The notes under the pieces are model-generated. The model ran no database searches and was not told the origin of the DNA. It was given only the letters and a program-made list of their open reading frames with translations. Positions 1-7,468 of a stretch of 64,000 nt of DNA are shown in pieces. The stretch's first letter is position 1. The number at the start of each line of letters is the position of its first letter. The translations under genes were made by a program, and so were the position numbers. The stretch covers positions 4,092,001 through 4,156,000 of the forward strand of contig NZ_CP019113.1 of assembly GCF_001888805.2 (NCBI RefSeq), in the 5' to 3' direction. The stretch is from Enterobacter sp. SA187 (GTDB lineage: Bacteria; Pseudomonadota; Gammaproteobacteria; Enterobacterales; Enterobacteriaceae).

Positions 1-2580
1 GTCCAGCTGGTCTTTCTCACCCGTTAATTCGATGCCCTTCATGATGTCAACACGGTTATTGTCACCCGTTACGGTGGCGCCCTGTATTAACTCCATCGAG
101 CCGCTGTTATTGGCATAATTTCTGCCAGCATCTTCGCTATCGACAACCACCTGTAAATGACCGTCCAGCACGACAGTGTTATTACTGCCGCTGACGTTAA
201 TCCCTGTGGAAGCTTTGTAGAAGTTATCTGCCGCCAGTGGTGATTTTTGATCTTTATTGACCACCATATTGCCGGTCAGCTTGACGGTGTTGGACTCGCC
301 TGTAACATTAGCGCCGGTGGCCTGCTGCCCGGTGATGCTCATATCCGATGAATCAAGATTAAGGGTATTGCCATTACCTTCTACGTTAATGCCGGTGGAG
401 AAATCGCCGACCGCCATCTTGCCCATCTGGTTGATCTGGTTGTTGTTACCTGCAACATCAACCCCGGTGGAAGGTTTGGTGCTGTCGGTGCTGGACACGT
501 CTAAATCGCCAGAGTTGATGATGTTGTCATCACCATTCACTTTGGTGCCGGTGCCGCCATCCGTCGCGGTGCTGCCGCCGGTGTTATCAATGGTGTTGCC
601 ATTGCCGTCCACTTTGGTGCCGGTGCCACCGTTTGCGCCGTTGTTGCCACCATTGTTATTGATGTCGTTGTTATCACCCGTGACATCAGTACCGGTGCCA
701 TCGTTAATCCCGCTGTTGTTGCCGTTGTTGTTGATGGTGTTGTCGTTACCGTCAACGTCAGTGCCGGTGGAACCTGTGCCATCACCGGTGTTGTCACCGT
801 TGTTGTCAATGGTGTTGCCGTTGCCGTCTACATTGGTACCTGTGCCGCCATTGGTGCCGCTGCTCTCACCACCGTTGTTGATGGCGTTACCGTTGCCGTC
901 TACATCAGTACCGGTGGAACCTTCGCCGTCGCCGGTGTTTGTGCCTTTGTTATCAATGGTGTTGCCGTCACCGTCCACTTTGGTGCCGGTGCCGCCGCCG
1001 GTGCCGCTGTTGTTACCGTTGTTATTGATGTCGTTGTTATCACCTGTGGCATCAGTACCGGTACCATCATTAATCCCGCTGTTGTTGCCGTTGTTATTGA
1101 TGGTGTTGTCGTTACCGTCAACGTCAGTACCGGTGGAACCTGTGCCATCGCCGGTGTTGTCACCGTTGTTGTCAATGGTGTTGCCATTGCCGTCTACATC
1201 GGTGCCGGTGCCGCCATTGGTGCCGCTGCTCTCACCACCGTTGTTGATGGCGTTACCGTTGCCGTCTACATCAGTACCGGTGGAACCTTCGCCGTCGCCG
1301 GTGTTGGTGCCTTTGTTATCAATGGTGTTGCCGTCACCGTCCACTTTGGTGCCGGTGCCGCCGCCGGTGCCGCTGTTGTTACCGTTGTTATTGATGTCGT
1401 TGTTATCACCTGTGGCATCAGTACCGGTACCATCATTAATCCCGCTGTTGTTGCCGTTGTTATTGATGGTGTTGTCGTTACCGTCAACGTCAGTACCGGT
1501 GGAACCTGTGCCATCGCCGGTGTTGTCACCGTTGTTGTCAATGGTGTTGCCGTTGCCGTCTACATTGGTGCCGGTGCCGCCGCCGGTGCCGCTGTTATTG
1601 CCATCGTTATTGATGTCGTTGGTGTCGCCGTTAACGTCAGTACCGGTACCGCCATTGGTGCCGCTGTTATCGCCGCCGTTATCAATGGTGTTGCCGTTAC
1701 CATCAACATCAGTACCGGTGGAACCTTCGCCGTCGCCGGTGTTGGTGCCGTGGTTATCAATAGCGTTGCCGTCCCCGTCCACTTCGGTACCGGTGCCGCC
1801 ATTGGTGCCGCTGTTGTTGCCGTTATTGTCGATGGTGTTGCCGTCGCCATCGACTTTTGTGCCGGTGCCACCATCGTTACCGTTGGTGTCGCCGTTATTA
1901 TTGATGGTGTTATCGTCACCGATGGTAATAGAGCCGTTATTACCCTCGCCTGAGGCCGTGCCGCCGTTTGTATCGATCTTGTTATTGTTGCCTTCATGCC
2001 AGTTCACGGCATCAGTGAAATTGATTTCACCAGTGATATCCAGATACCAGATCTTGCTGCCATCCGCAGAGGTGCCTTTCATAGTGACGGCATTGCTGGC
2101 CTCATCCAGAGCCCATTTATCCAGCACAATGGTTTTGCCGGTAGCCGGATCGGTCAGGGTGTAAGTACCGTTCGGATTGGCGGTGTAATTCCAGGTAATG
2201 CCCGCAAAGGCCACCGTTTTTTTGGTTTCGTTCCAGGTTACGCCGTTGCTGTAGGTTTTAATAATATCGCCAGTCGGCGTGGAAGAGCCGTCATCCCCGC
2301 TATCACCACCATCACCACCGCCGCCACCGCCCGCAGCCAGGCCGACTGCCGCCGCGACAGCGGCCACGCCTCCGGCAACCCATTCCCACTGTTCTTCCAG
2401 AAAAGAGGGCTCTTTAAGGCATTCAGGAGGCAGTTTTGCTTTTTGGGCTTCGCTCAGCGCGCTGATATTTGCCGGGCACGCCTGCGACTTGCGTTCTTTT
2501 TCGCTCAGATCTGTTCCGGCATAACTATTGCCGCTCAGCGCCATCGCTATACAGAGGGATAATACGGATTTTTTTTGCAT
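1..2580 (-). CDS. YdbA/BigA-family giant surface protein (probable autotransporter), N-terminal part
   Basis: Open for 860 codons from the ATG at 2580 to the window edge with no stop, so the C-terminus is missing. Residues 1-21 form a signal peptide ending SYA. Two cysteines (about 35 and 54) follow, then a hydrophobic alanine/glycine stretch (about 67-88) and a Gly/Asp-rich linker. Residues 239-676 are 18 tandem 24-25-residue units of the type TGTxVxGxxNxIxNxG, expected to form a beta-solenoid. Around and after the repeats the protein resembles, from memory, E. coli YdbA (for example VGDFSTGINVEGN and STGINVSGSNNTVVLDG), a family that includes Salmonella BigA. Members are exported and normally end in an outer-membrane beta-barrel; that end lies outside this window. 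Adhesin function is inferred. An AT-rich upstream region is compatible with silencing. Confidence 0.85.
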   Translation of the reverse strand, partial: MQKKSVLSLCIAMALSGNSYAGTDLSEKERKSQACPANISALSEAQKAKLPPECLKEPSFLEEQWEWVAGGVAAVAAAVGLAAGGGGGGDGGDSGDDGSSTPTGDIIKTYSNGVTWNETKKTVAFAGITWNYTANPNGTYTLTDPATGKTIVLDKWALDEASNAVTMKGTSADGSKIWYLDITGEINFTDAVNWHEGNNNKIDTNGGTASGEGNNGSITIGDDNTINNNGDTNGNDGGTGTKVDGDGNTIDNNGNNSGTNGGTGTEVDGDGNAIDNHGTNTGDGEGSTGTDVDGNGNTIDNGGDNSGTNGGTGTDVNGDTNDINNDGNNSGTGGGTGTNVDGNGNTIDNNGDNTGDGTGSTGTDVDGNDNTINNNGNNSGINDGTGTDATGDNNDINNNGNNSGTGGGTGTKVDGDGNTIDNKGTNTGDGEGSTGTDVDGNGNAINNGGESSGTNGGTGTDVDGNGNTIDNNGDNTGDGTGSTGTDVDGNDNTINNNGNNSGINDGTGTDATGDNNDINNNGNNSGTGGGTGTKVDGDGNTIDNKGTNTGDGEGSTGTDVDGNGNAINNGGESSGTNGGTGTNVDGNGNTIDNNGDNTGDGTGSTGTDVDGNDNTINNNGNNSGINDGTGTDVTGDNNDINNNGGNNGANGGTGTKVDGNGNTIDNTGGSTATDGGTGTKVNGDDNIINSGDLDVSSTDSTKPSTGVDVAGNNNQINQMGKMAVGDFSTGINVEGNGNTLNLDSSDMSITGQQATGANVTGESNTVKLTGNMVVNKDQKSPLAADNFYKASTGINVSGSNNTVVLDGHLQVVVDSEDAGRNYANNSGSMELIQGATVTGDNNRVDIMKGIELTGEKDQLD
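553..1866 (-). repeat. 18 in-frame tandem repeats (72/75 bp) in the surface-protein gene
   Basis: Eighteen consecutive units, twelve of 24 codons and six of 25, fill exactly 1314 bp. The consensus begins TGTDVDGNGNTIDNNG, with the tail alternating between types such as NSGTNGG, NTGDGTGS and NTGDGEGS. Units are organised in a five-unit (25+24+24+25+24 codon, 366 bp) higher-order block: 1210-1575 and 844-1209 are two copies, and 697-843 begins a third that then diverges. Confidence 0.95.
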
Positions 2581-3009
2581 GATGAATATTCCTTATTCAA
2601 CAAGAGTCAATATCAACAATGTCAGACGGACACGATAGCGTCGTCAGGAGAGAACATTAAATACAATTTTCGCCGGTTTTATAGGGTAAAGTTGATTTTT
2701 ATTCAAGGACAATTTAATTAAAAGAATATTAATTAAGGATAACCGATTGAATTAGTTAGAATTGAATTTGGAGGAAAATCTTAGGCAATTTTATTCATTT
2801 TGTGAAACACATTCACTCAAAAAATATAAAAAAGCAAAAACCATTCACCAAGATAATAAATTAAGCCATGAGAATATTTATTTTTATGCGGAGATGTCTT
2901 TTATTAATATATCCATTAATAAATAAGATTAAACTTATAAGACAGGTAAAACAAAACAGCCTCCTGAACAGGAGGCTGCTAACATTAGCGAACTAATGTG
3001 AAAAATTAA
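2581..3009. other. AT-rich intergenic region upstream of the surface-protein gene
   Basis: About 430 bp, markedly richer in A+T than the rest of the window, between the surface-protein start and the elaB stop. It should hold the minus-strand promoter of the surface protein. I see no open frame, repeat array or RNA gene in it apart from the elaB terminator at 2947-2978. The base composition resembles H-NS-silenced DNA (inference). Confidence 0.6.
2947..2978 (-). terminator. Rho-independent terminator of elaB
   Basis: Perfect 8-bp stem (agcctcct / aggaggct) with a 4-nt loop, followed on the minus strand by a T-rich run (TTTTGTTTT). Confidence 0.85.
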
Positions 3010-3312
3010 TTAGCGGCGCAGTAGCAGACCCAGCACCAGGCCTGCAGCAGCACCAATACCTACGCCCTGCCACGGTTTTTCATGCACGTAATCATCTGCA
3101 CGGTAGGCAACCTGCTTGGCGCGCATGTAGTAGTTGTCGGAAGCCTGGCTCACGCGGGACTTCACGTCGTGCAGCGCTTGTTCGGCGCGTGCTTTCAGTT
3201 CGATATATTTCTGGTCAGCAGGATCGCCGGAGGAACGTAACACCTCTTCCAGCGTTTCGCTCAGCAGGGTCAGGTCGTCGTCAACGCGTGTTTCTGTGAA
3301 TTGGTTAGTCAT
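3010..3312 (-). CDS. elaB: ElaB, DUF883-family C-tail-anchored inner-membrane protein
   Basis: 100 residues, close to the E. coli ElaB length. The body (about 1-75) is charged and predicted to be mostly helical or coiled-coil (LLSETLEEVLRSSGD...LKARAEQALHDVKSRV). A conserved YVHEKPWQGVGIG motif leads into a C-terminal hydrophobic anchor (GAAAGLVLGLLLRR). The YqjD/ElaB/YgaM family is membrane-anchored and associates with ribosomes in stationary phase; E. coli ElaB is linked to stress resistance and is RpoS-dependent. It is followed by its own terminator and preceded by elaA on the same strand, 53 bp away. Confidence 0.95.
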   Translation of the reverse strand: MTNQFTETRVDDDLTLLSETLEEVLRSSGDPADQKYIELKARAEQALHDVKSRVSQASDNYYMRAKQVAYRADDYVHEKPWQGVGIGAAAGLVLGLLLRR

Positions 3313-3365
3313 TTGTTTTCTCCATGTTTTGCACTGGTTTGCTAACTATAGTCAATGACCTGCGG

Positions 3366-3827
3366 TTACGCCTGGCGAACTTCCCGCGCCATACCGATGT
3401 GCGGGATACCGTCTTCGTCATAAATATCGGTCACCGGCCGGAAGCCAAAATGGGCATAGAAAGATTGCAAATGTGCCTGCGCACCCAGATATATCGCGCG
3501 CTGCGGCCAGTTTTGCTGACAACTGGCAACCGCCCGATCCATCAGCTGATAACCCAGTTTCTCCCCCCTGACCTGTGGGCTGACGATGACCCGGCCAATC
3601 ACTACCGGGGCGAAATCATCCTCATTTTTCAGAATCCTCGCATACGCCACCAGCTGGTTATCGCGCCAGCCGAGCAGATGGCGATTCTCCCCGTTCAGAT
3701 CTTCACCGTCTACATCCTGATAGACGCAGTTTTGCTCCACCACAAAGACTTCGCAGCGTAATTTGAGTAATTCGTAAAGCGCGCTGACGCTCAGTTCGCT
3801 GTGGTGCAGATCTTGCCAGTGGATCAT
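3366..3827 (-). CDS. elaA: ElaA, GNAT-family N-acetyltransferase
   Basis: 153 residues, matching E. coli ElaA. The GNAT fold is recognisable: an N-terminal LRCEVFVVEQ segment, the strand VIGRVIVSPQVRGEKLGYQLM, which is the acetyl-CoA pyrophosphate-binding motif A (R-G-x-x-x-G), and a C-terminal YLGAQAHLQSFYAHFGF motif. The substrate is not established. It is divergent from rbn across a 74-bp gap, so the two promoters must lie close together. Confidence 0.93.
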   Translation of the reverse strand: MIHWQDLHHSELSVSALYELLKLRCEVFVVEQNCVYQDVDGEDLNGENRHLLGWRDNQLVAYARILKNEDDFAPVVIGRVIVSPQVRGEKLGYQLMDRAVASCQQNWPQRAIYLGAQAHLQSFYAHFGFRPVTDIYDEDGIPHIGMAREVRQA

Positions 3828-3901
3828 GGTGCTCTCCTTAATTGATTCGCCTCTCGCTATACTAATGGCTTTTCATCTTCCGGAAAGGGCGTAACGCACA
3901 T

Positions 3902-4819
3902 ATGGAACTTCTCTTTCTTGGCACCTCGGCGGGGGTGCCGTCGCGCACACGCAACGTCAGCGCGCTGTTGTTGAACCTGCAACACCCGACGCAGCCCGCG
4001 CTGTGGCTGTTTGACTGCGGCGAAAGTACACAGCATCAACTGATGAAAACCCCGTATCATCCCGGCAAGATAGAGAAAATTTTTCTTACTCATCTGCATG
4101 GCGATCACCTGTTTGGCCTGCCGGGACTGATATGCAGCCGCTCCATGGCAGGGATCACTCAGCCGTTAACGGTGTATGGCCCGCAGGGCATCCGCGAGTT
4201 TATTGAAACCACGCTGCGTCTGAGCGGCACCTGGACGGATTACCCGTTGAGCGTTGTTGAGATTAGCGCAGGCGAAGTGATGGATGACGGGTTACGCCGC
4301 GTGACCGCTTACCCGCTGGATCATCCGCTGGAGTGTTACGGCTACCGTATCGAAGAGCATGATAAGCCCGGCGCGCTGGATGCCCGTGCGCTTCGGGATG
4401 CAGGCGTGGCGCCCGGCCCGCTGTTTCAGCGTCTGAAAGCCGGAGAACGGGTAACGCTGGATGACGGGCGTGTGATCGACGGCCAGGATTATCTCTCCCC
4501 CGCCACGCCGGGTAAAAAGCTGGCGATTTTTGGCGATACCGCCCCCTGCCCCGCCGCGCGCGACCTGGCGCAGGATGTGGATCTGATGGTGCATGAAACC
4601 ACGCTGGAGGCGGCAATGGAGGCAAAAGCCAACAGCCGTGGTCACAGCTCCACGCGTCAGGCGGCGCAGCTGGCCCGTGACGCCAATGCCGGACGGCTGG
4701 TGATGACGCATATCAGTTCACGCTACGACGCCGTCAGCAGCCAGAAGCTGGTGGAGGAATGCCGGGCCATCTTCCCCGAGAGTATTCTGGCTGAAGATTT
4801 CGTTGTCATCACAGTTTGA
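3902..4819 (+). CDS. rbn: Ribonuclease BN / RNase Z family (ElaC)
   Basis: 305 residues, a metallo-beta-lactamase-fold nuclease. The zinc-binding signature THLHGDHLFGLPG lies at about residues 61-73. Further ligand motifs are FGDTAPC and VHETT near residues 205-230, and MTHISSRY near 275. In E. coli the enzyme acts as an exo- and endoribonuclease on tRNA precursors and other RNAs. It is divergent from elaA and followed by cheV on the same strand after 75 bp. Confidence 0.96.
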   Translation: MELLFLGTSAGVPSRTRNVSALLLNLQHPTQPALWLFDCGESTQHQLMKTPYHPGKIEKIFLTHLHGDHLFGLPGLICSRSMAGITQPLTVYGPQGIREFIETTLRLSGTWTDYPLSVVEISAGEVMDDGLRRVTAYPLDHPLECYGYRIEEHDKPGALDARALRDAGVAPGPLFQRLKAGERVTLDDGRVIDGQDYLSPATPGKKLAIFGDTAPCPAARDLAQDVDLMVHETTLEAAMEAKANSRGHSSTRQAAQLARDANAGRLVMTHISSRYDAVSSQKLVEECRAIFPESILAEDFVVITV

Positions 4820-4894
4820 TGTAAAACGTTCCTCCATTTTTCCCCCGGCGTGCCGATAACAGTGTTAACGCACGCATTCCACTCCGAGGGCACG

Positions 4895-5902
4895 ATGGAT
4901 AGTTTCCAGAAAGATATTGATGACAGGGCTAATCTTACCCTGTCCAACCGCTTTGAGCTTTTGCTGTTCCGTCTTGGCGCGTCGGTGCATGACGCGAAGT
5001 CAGAGCTCTTTGGCATAAACGTTTTCAAACTGCGTGAAATTGTGCCCATGCCCACCTTCACCCGCCCTGCCGGGATGAAGCCGCCGATGATGGGAATGGT
5101 GAATATCCGCGATCAAATCATTCCGGTGATTGATTTGACGGCGGTGGCGGGCTGCAAACCCACTACCGGACTGAATATTCTGCTCATCACCGAGTACGCC
5201 CGTAGCGTACAGGCGTTTGCCGTCGAGTCAGTGGAGAACATTATTCGTCTGGACTGGAAACAGGTGCACACGGCTGAGAAAGCCGTTAATGGTCGCTACA
5301 TCACCAGTATCGCCTGTCTCGACGATGAGCAGGATTCCAATAATCTGGCGCTGGTGCTGGACGTTGAGCAGATCCTTTATGACATTACGCCGCCGGACCA
5401 CGATCTGCATGCCAAAAATCTGGAGAACACTAAAAAGTTCAATATGAAGCCGGGCGCGGTGGCCATTGTCGCCGAAGATTCCAAAGTGGCGCGCGCCATG
5501 CTGGAAAAAGGCCTGGAATCCATGAACATTCCGAACACCATGCACATCACCGGTAAAGATGCGTGGGAGCGCATTCAGGTGCTGGCGCAGCAGGCGGAAG
5601 CGGAAGGCGTGCCGATTAGCGATAAGATTTCGATGGTGCTGACCGACCTGGAAATGCCGGAAATGGACGGCTTCACCCTGACGCGCAAAATCAAAACCGA
5701 TGAGCGTCTGAAGCATATTCCGGTGGTGATCCACTCGTCGCTGTCCGGCAGCGCGAACGAAGATCATGTGCGTAAAGTGCAGGCCGATGGCTACGTCGCC
5801 AAGTTTGAAATCAATGAGCTTTCCGCGGTGATCCAGGAAGTGCTGGATCGCGCCACGCAGCACGTCAGCGGGCCGCTGATTAGCCATAAGCAGTTTGTGT
5901 AA
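4895..5902 (+). CDS. cheV: CheV-type chemotaxis coupling protein (CheW domain + receiver domain)
   Basis: 335 residues from the ATG at 4895, which has GAGGG just upstream; an in-frame ATG at 4850 adds 15 unlikely residues. Residues about 10-170 are a CheW-like domain (FGINVFKLREIV, GMVNIRDQIIPVIDL). Residues about 195-325 are a response-regulator receiver with the acidic pair region VAEDSKVAR, the phosphoacceptor aspartate in VLTDLEMPEMDG, and the conserved VIHSS and K of YVAKFE. CheV couples chemoreceptors to CheA and is tuned by phosphorylation. Salmonella has a copy at this same place beside nuoN; E. coli K-12 does not. It predicts a motile, chemotactic host. A strong terminator follows. 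Confidence 0.94.
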   Translation: MDSFQKDIDDRANLTLSNRFELLLFRLGASVHDAKSELFGINVFKLREIVPMPTFTRPAGMKPPMMGMVNIRDQIIPVIDLTAVAGCKPTTGLNILLITEYARSVQAFAVESVENIIRLDWKQVHTAEKAVNGRYITSIACLDDEQDSNNLALVLDVEQILYDITPPDHDLHAKNLENTKKFNMKPGAVAIVAEDSKVARAMLEKGLESMNIPNTMHITGKDAWERIQVLAQQAEAEGVPISDKISMVLTDLEMPEMDGFTLTRKIKTDERLKHIPVVIHSSLSGSANEDHVRKVQADGYVAKFEINELSAVIQEVLDRATQHVSGPLISHKQFV

Positions 5903-5912
5903 GATGGATGGT

Positions 5913-5948
5913 TGCCGGGTGGCGCTTATGCTTACCCGGCATTTTTTT
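5913..5948 (+). terminator. Rho-independent terminator of cheV
   Basis: Stem tgccgggt / acccggca followed by seven T residues on the plus strand. The stem has REP-like sequence, suggesting a REP unit serving as a terminator. Confidence 0.85.
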
Positions 5949-5957
5949 AAGAAGACG

Positions 5958-5990
5958 AAAAAAAACCGCCGAATCATCGGCGGTTTTTTT
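5958..5990 (-). terminator. Terminator of the nuo operon (bidirectional in sequence)
   Basis: Stem accgccga / tcggcggt with a 4-nt loop, flanked by A-runs on one side and T-runs on the other, so it can work on both strands. It sits 14 bp beyond the nuoN stop. Confidence 0.88.
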
Positions 5991-6004
5991 ATGGGCTAAC
6001 GCGC

Positions 6005-7462
6005 TTACATCAGCGGCTTCGCGAGCTGCACGATGTCGATCAGCGGCTGCGGGTAGACACCCAACAGCAGTACCAGCAACGCGGAGATCAGCACCACGAT
6101 ACCGCCTGCGCTGTACTGCCAGTTAGACGGCGCATCGCGGTTCAGTTGCTGCGGAGCGTTCAGATACAGGCTCACTGCCACGCGCAGGTAGTAGTAGAGA
6201 CCAATCGCGGAGCCGAGCACAACAGCACCGGTCAGCCACCACAGGTTCGCCTGCACACCCACGGCCAGCACGTAGAACTTACCGATAAAGCCCAGCGTCA
6301 TCGGAATACCCGCCAGCGACAGCATCATCACCGTCATCACCGCAGACAGAACCGGACGGTGCCAGAACAGACCACGATAGGAGTACAGGGAATCCGCGTC
6401 CGGGCCACGGTACGGGCTGGACATCAGGCTTACCACGCCGAACGCGCCGAGGCTGCTGAACAGGTAACCGGCCAGATACACGCCCACCGTTTCCATCGAC
6501 ATCTGACCGCTTTGCAGCGCAATCAGCGCCACCAGCAGGTAGCCGAGGTGCGAGATAGAGGAGTAACCAAGCAGACGCTTGATATTGCTCTGGCTCAGCG
6601 CCATCAGGTTGCCGAAGATGATGGAAGCCGCGGCGATAATACCCAGCACCATGCGAACCGCTTCGCTGTCGCCCACCGGCGCATACAGGAACAGACGCAT
6701 CACCACGCCAAAGATGGCGATTTTGCTGGCGGTTGCCAGGAAGGTGGAAACCGGAGCAGGCGCACCCTGGTAAACGTCTGGCGTCCACAGATGGAACGGC
6801 ACCAGCGACAGCTTAAAGCCCAGACCGACGATCATCATACCCAGGCCTGCCAGCAGCAGCGGCTCGTGCAGCATGCCGTCGCCCAGGCTCTTACCGAGGC
6901 CAGGGAACGACAGGTTGCCGGTCTGCGCATAAACCAGTGCGATGCCGAACAGCAGGAACGACGAGGCGGCGGCAGACAGAATGGTGTATTTGATACTGGC
7001 TTCCAGCGAGCGTTTCTGACGGAAAGCGTAACCCACCAGGCCGAACAGCGGCAGCGAGATAAGCTCGATACCGAGGAACAGCGAAGCCATATGGTTAGCG
7101 TTCGCCAGCAGAATGCCACCCAGGGCGGCAATCAGCACCAGCAGGTAAAACTCTTCTTTGTTGTCGTAGTAGCCCTCAAGCCACGGATACGCGAAGGTAC
7201 AGGTTGCGAGGCTCGCCAGCAGCACAAGGCCGGTGTAGAACATTGCGTAACCGTCTACGCGCATCAGCGGCGTGACATCCATGGCGCCCGCCTGGCCAAC
7301 AAACCAGAGCGACACTAACGCGGCGTTAAGCCCAATGACCGACAGCGTGGCATTGGTAAAGTGGTTGCGTCGCCACGCAATGGAGAGCATCACAACCACC
7401 ACCGTCAATCCGACGATCAGCAGCGGTAGCAGCGCAATCAGGTGTTGTGGAGTTATTGTCAT
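6005..7462 (-). CDS. nuoN: NADH-quinone oxidoreductase subunit N
   Basis: 485 residues, fourteen or so hydrophobic helices, the E. coli length. NuoN is one of three antiporter-like proton-pumping subunits of complex I in the inner membrane. The conserved proton-channel region appears as LGFKLSLVPFHLWTPDVYQGAP, with the lysine and the HLWTPD motif characteristic of the Mrp-antiporter fold, and a further conserved QSNIKRLLGYSSISHLGY segment. It is the last gene of the operon, 6 bp after nuoM. Confidence 0.98.
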   Translation of the reverse strand: MTITPQHLIALLPLLIVGLTVVVVMLSIAWRRNHFTNATLSVIGLNAALVSLWFVGQAGAMDVTPLMRVDGYAMFYTGLVLLASLATCTFAYPWLEGYYDNKEEFYLLVLIAALGGILLANANHMASLFLGIELISLPLFGLVGYAFRQKRSLEASIKYTILSAAASSFLLFGIALVYAQTGNLSFPGLGKSLGDGMLHEPLLLAGLGMMIVGLGFKLSLVPFHLWTPDVYQGAPAPVSTFLATASKIAIFGVVMRLFLYAPVGDSEAVRMVLGIIAAASIIFGNLMALSQSNIKRLLGYSSISHLGYLLVALIALQSGQMSMETVGVYLAGYLFSSLGAFGVVSLMSSPYRGPDADSLYSYRGLFWHRPVLSAVMTVMMLSLAGIPMTLGFIGKFYVLAVGVQANLWWLTGAVVLGSAIGLYYYLRVAVSLYLNAPQQLNRDAPSNWQYSAGGIVVLISALLVLLLGVYPQPLIDIVQLAKPLM

Positions 7463-7468
7463 GGCGAT

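Noticed and set aside
553..1866. CRISPR array
   Set aside because: The repeats are contiguous without spacers, are in frame within a coding sequence and encode a regular 24-25-residue motif.
257..2164. A 635-codon plus-strand open frame opposite the repeat region
   Set aside because: It is the complement of the GT/GC-rich repeats, which happen to contain no stop in that frame; it gives a low-complexity Leu/Pro/Val/Ser protein with no signal, while the minus-strand frame has a signal peptide and matches a known family.
2279..2524. 81-residue plus-strand ORF
   Set aside because: Lies opposite the Gly-rich linker of the surface protein and is Ser/Pro/Ala low-complexity.
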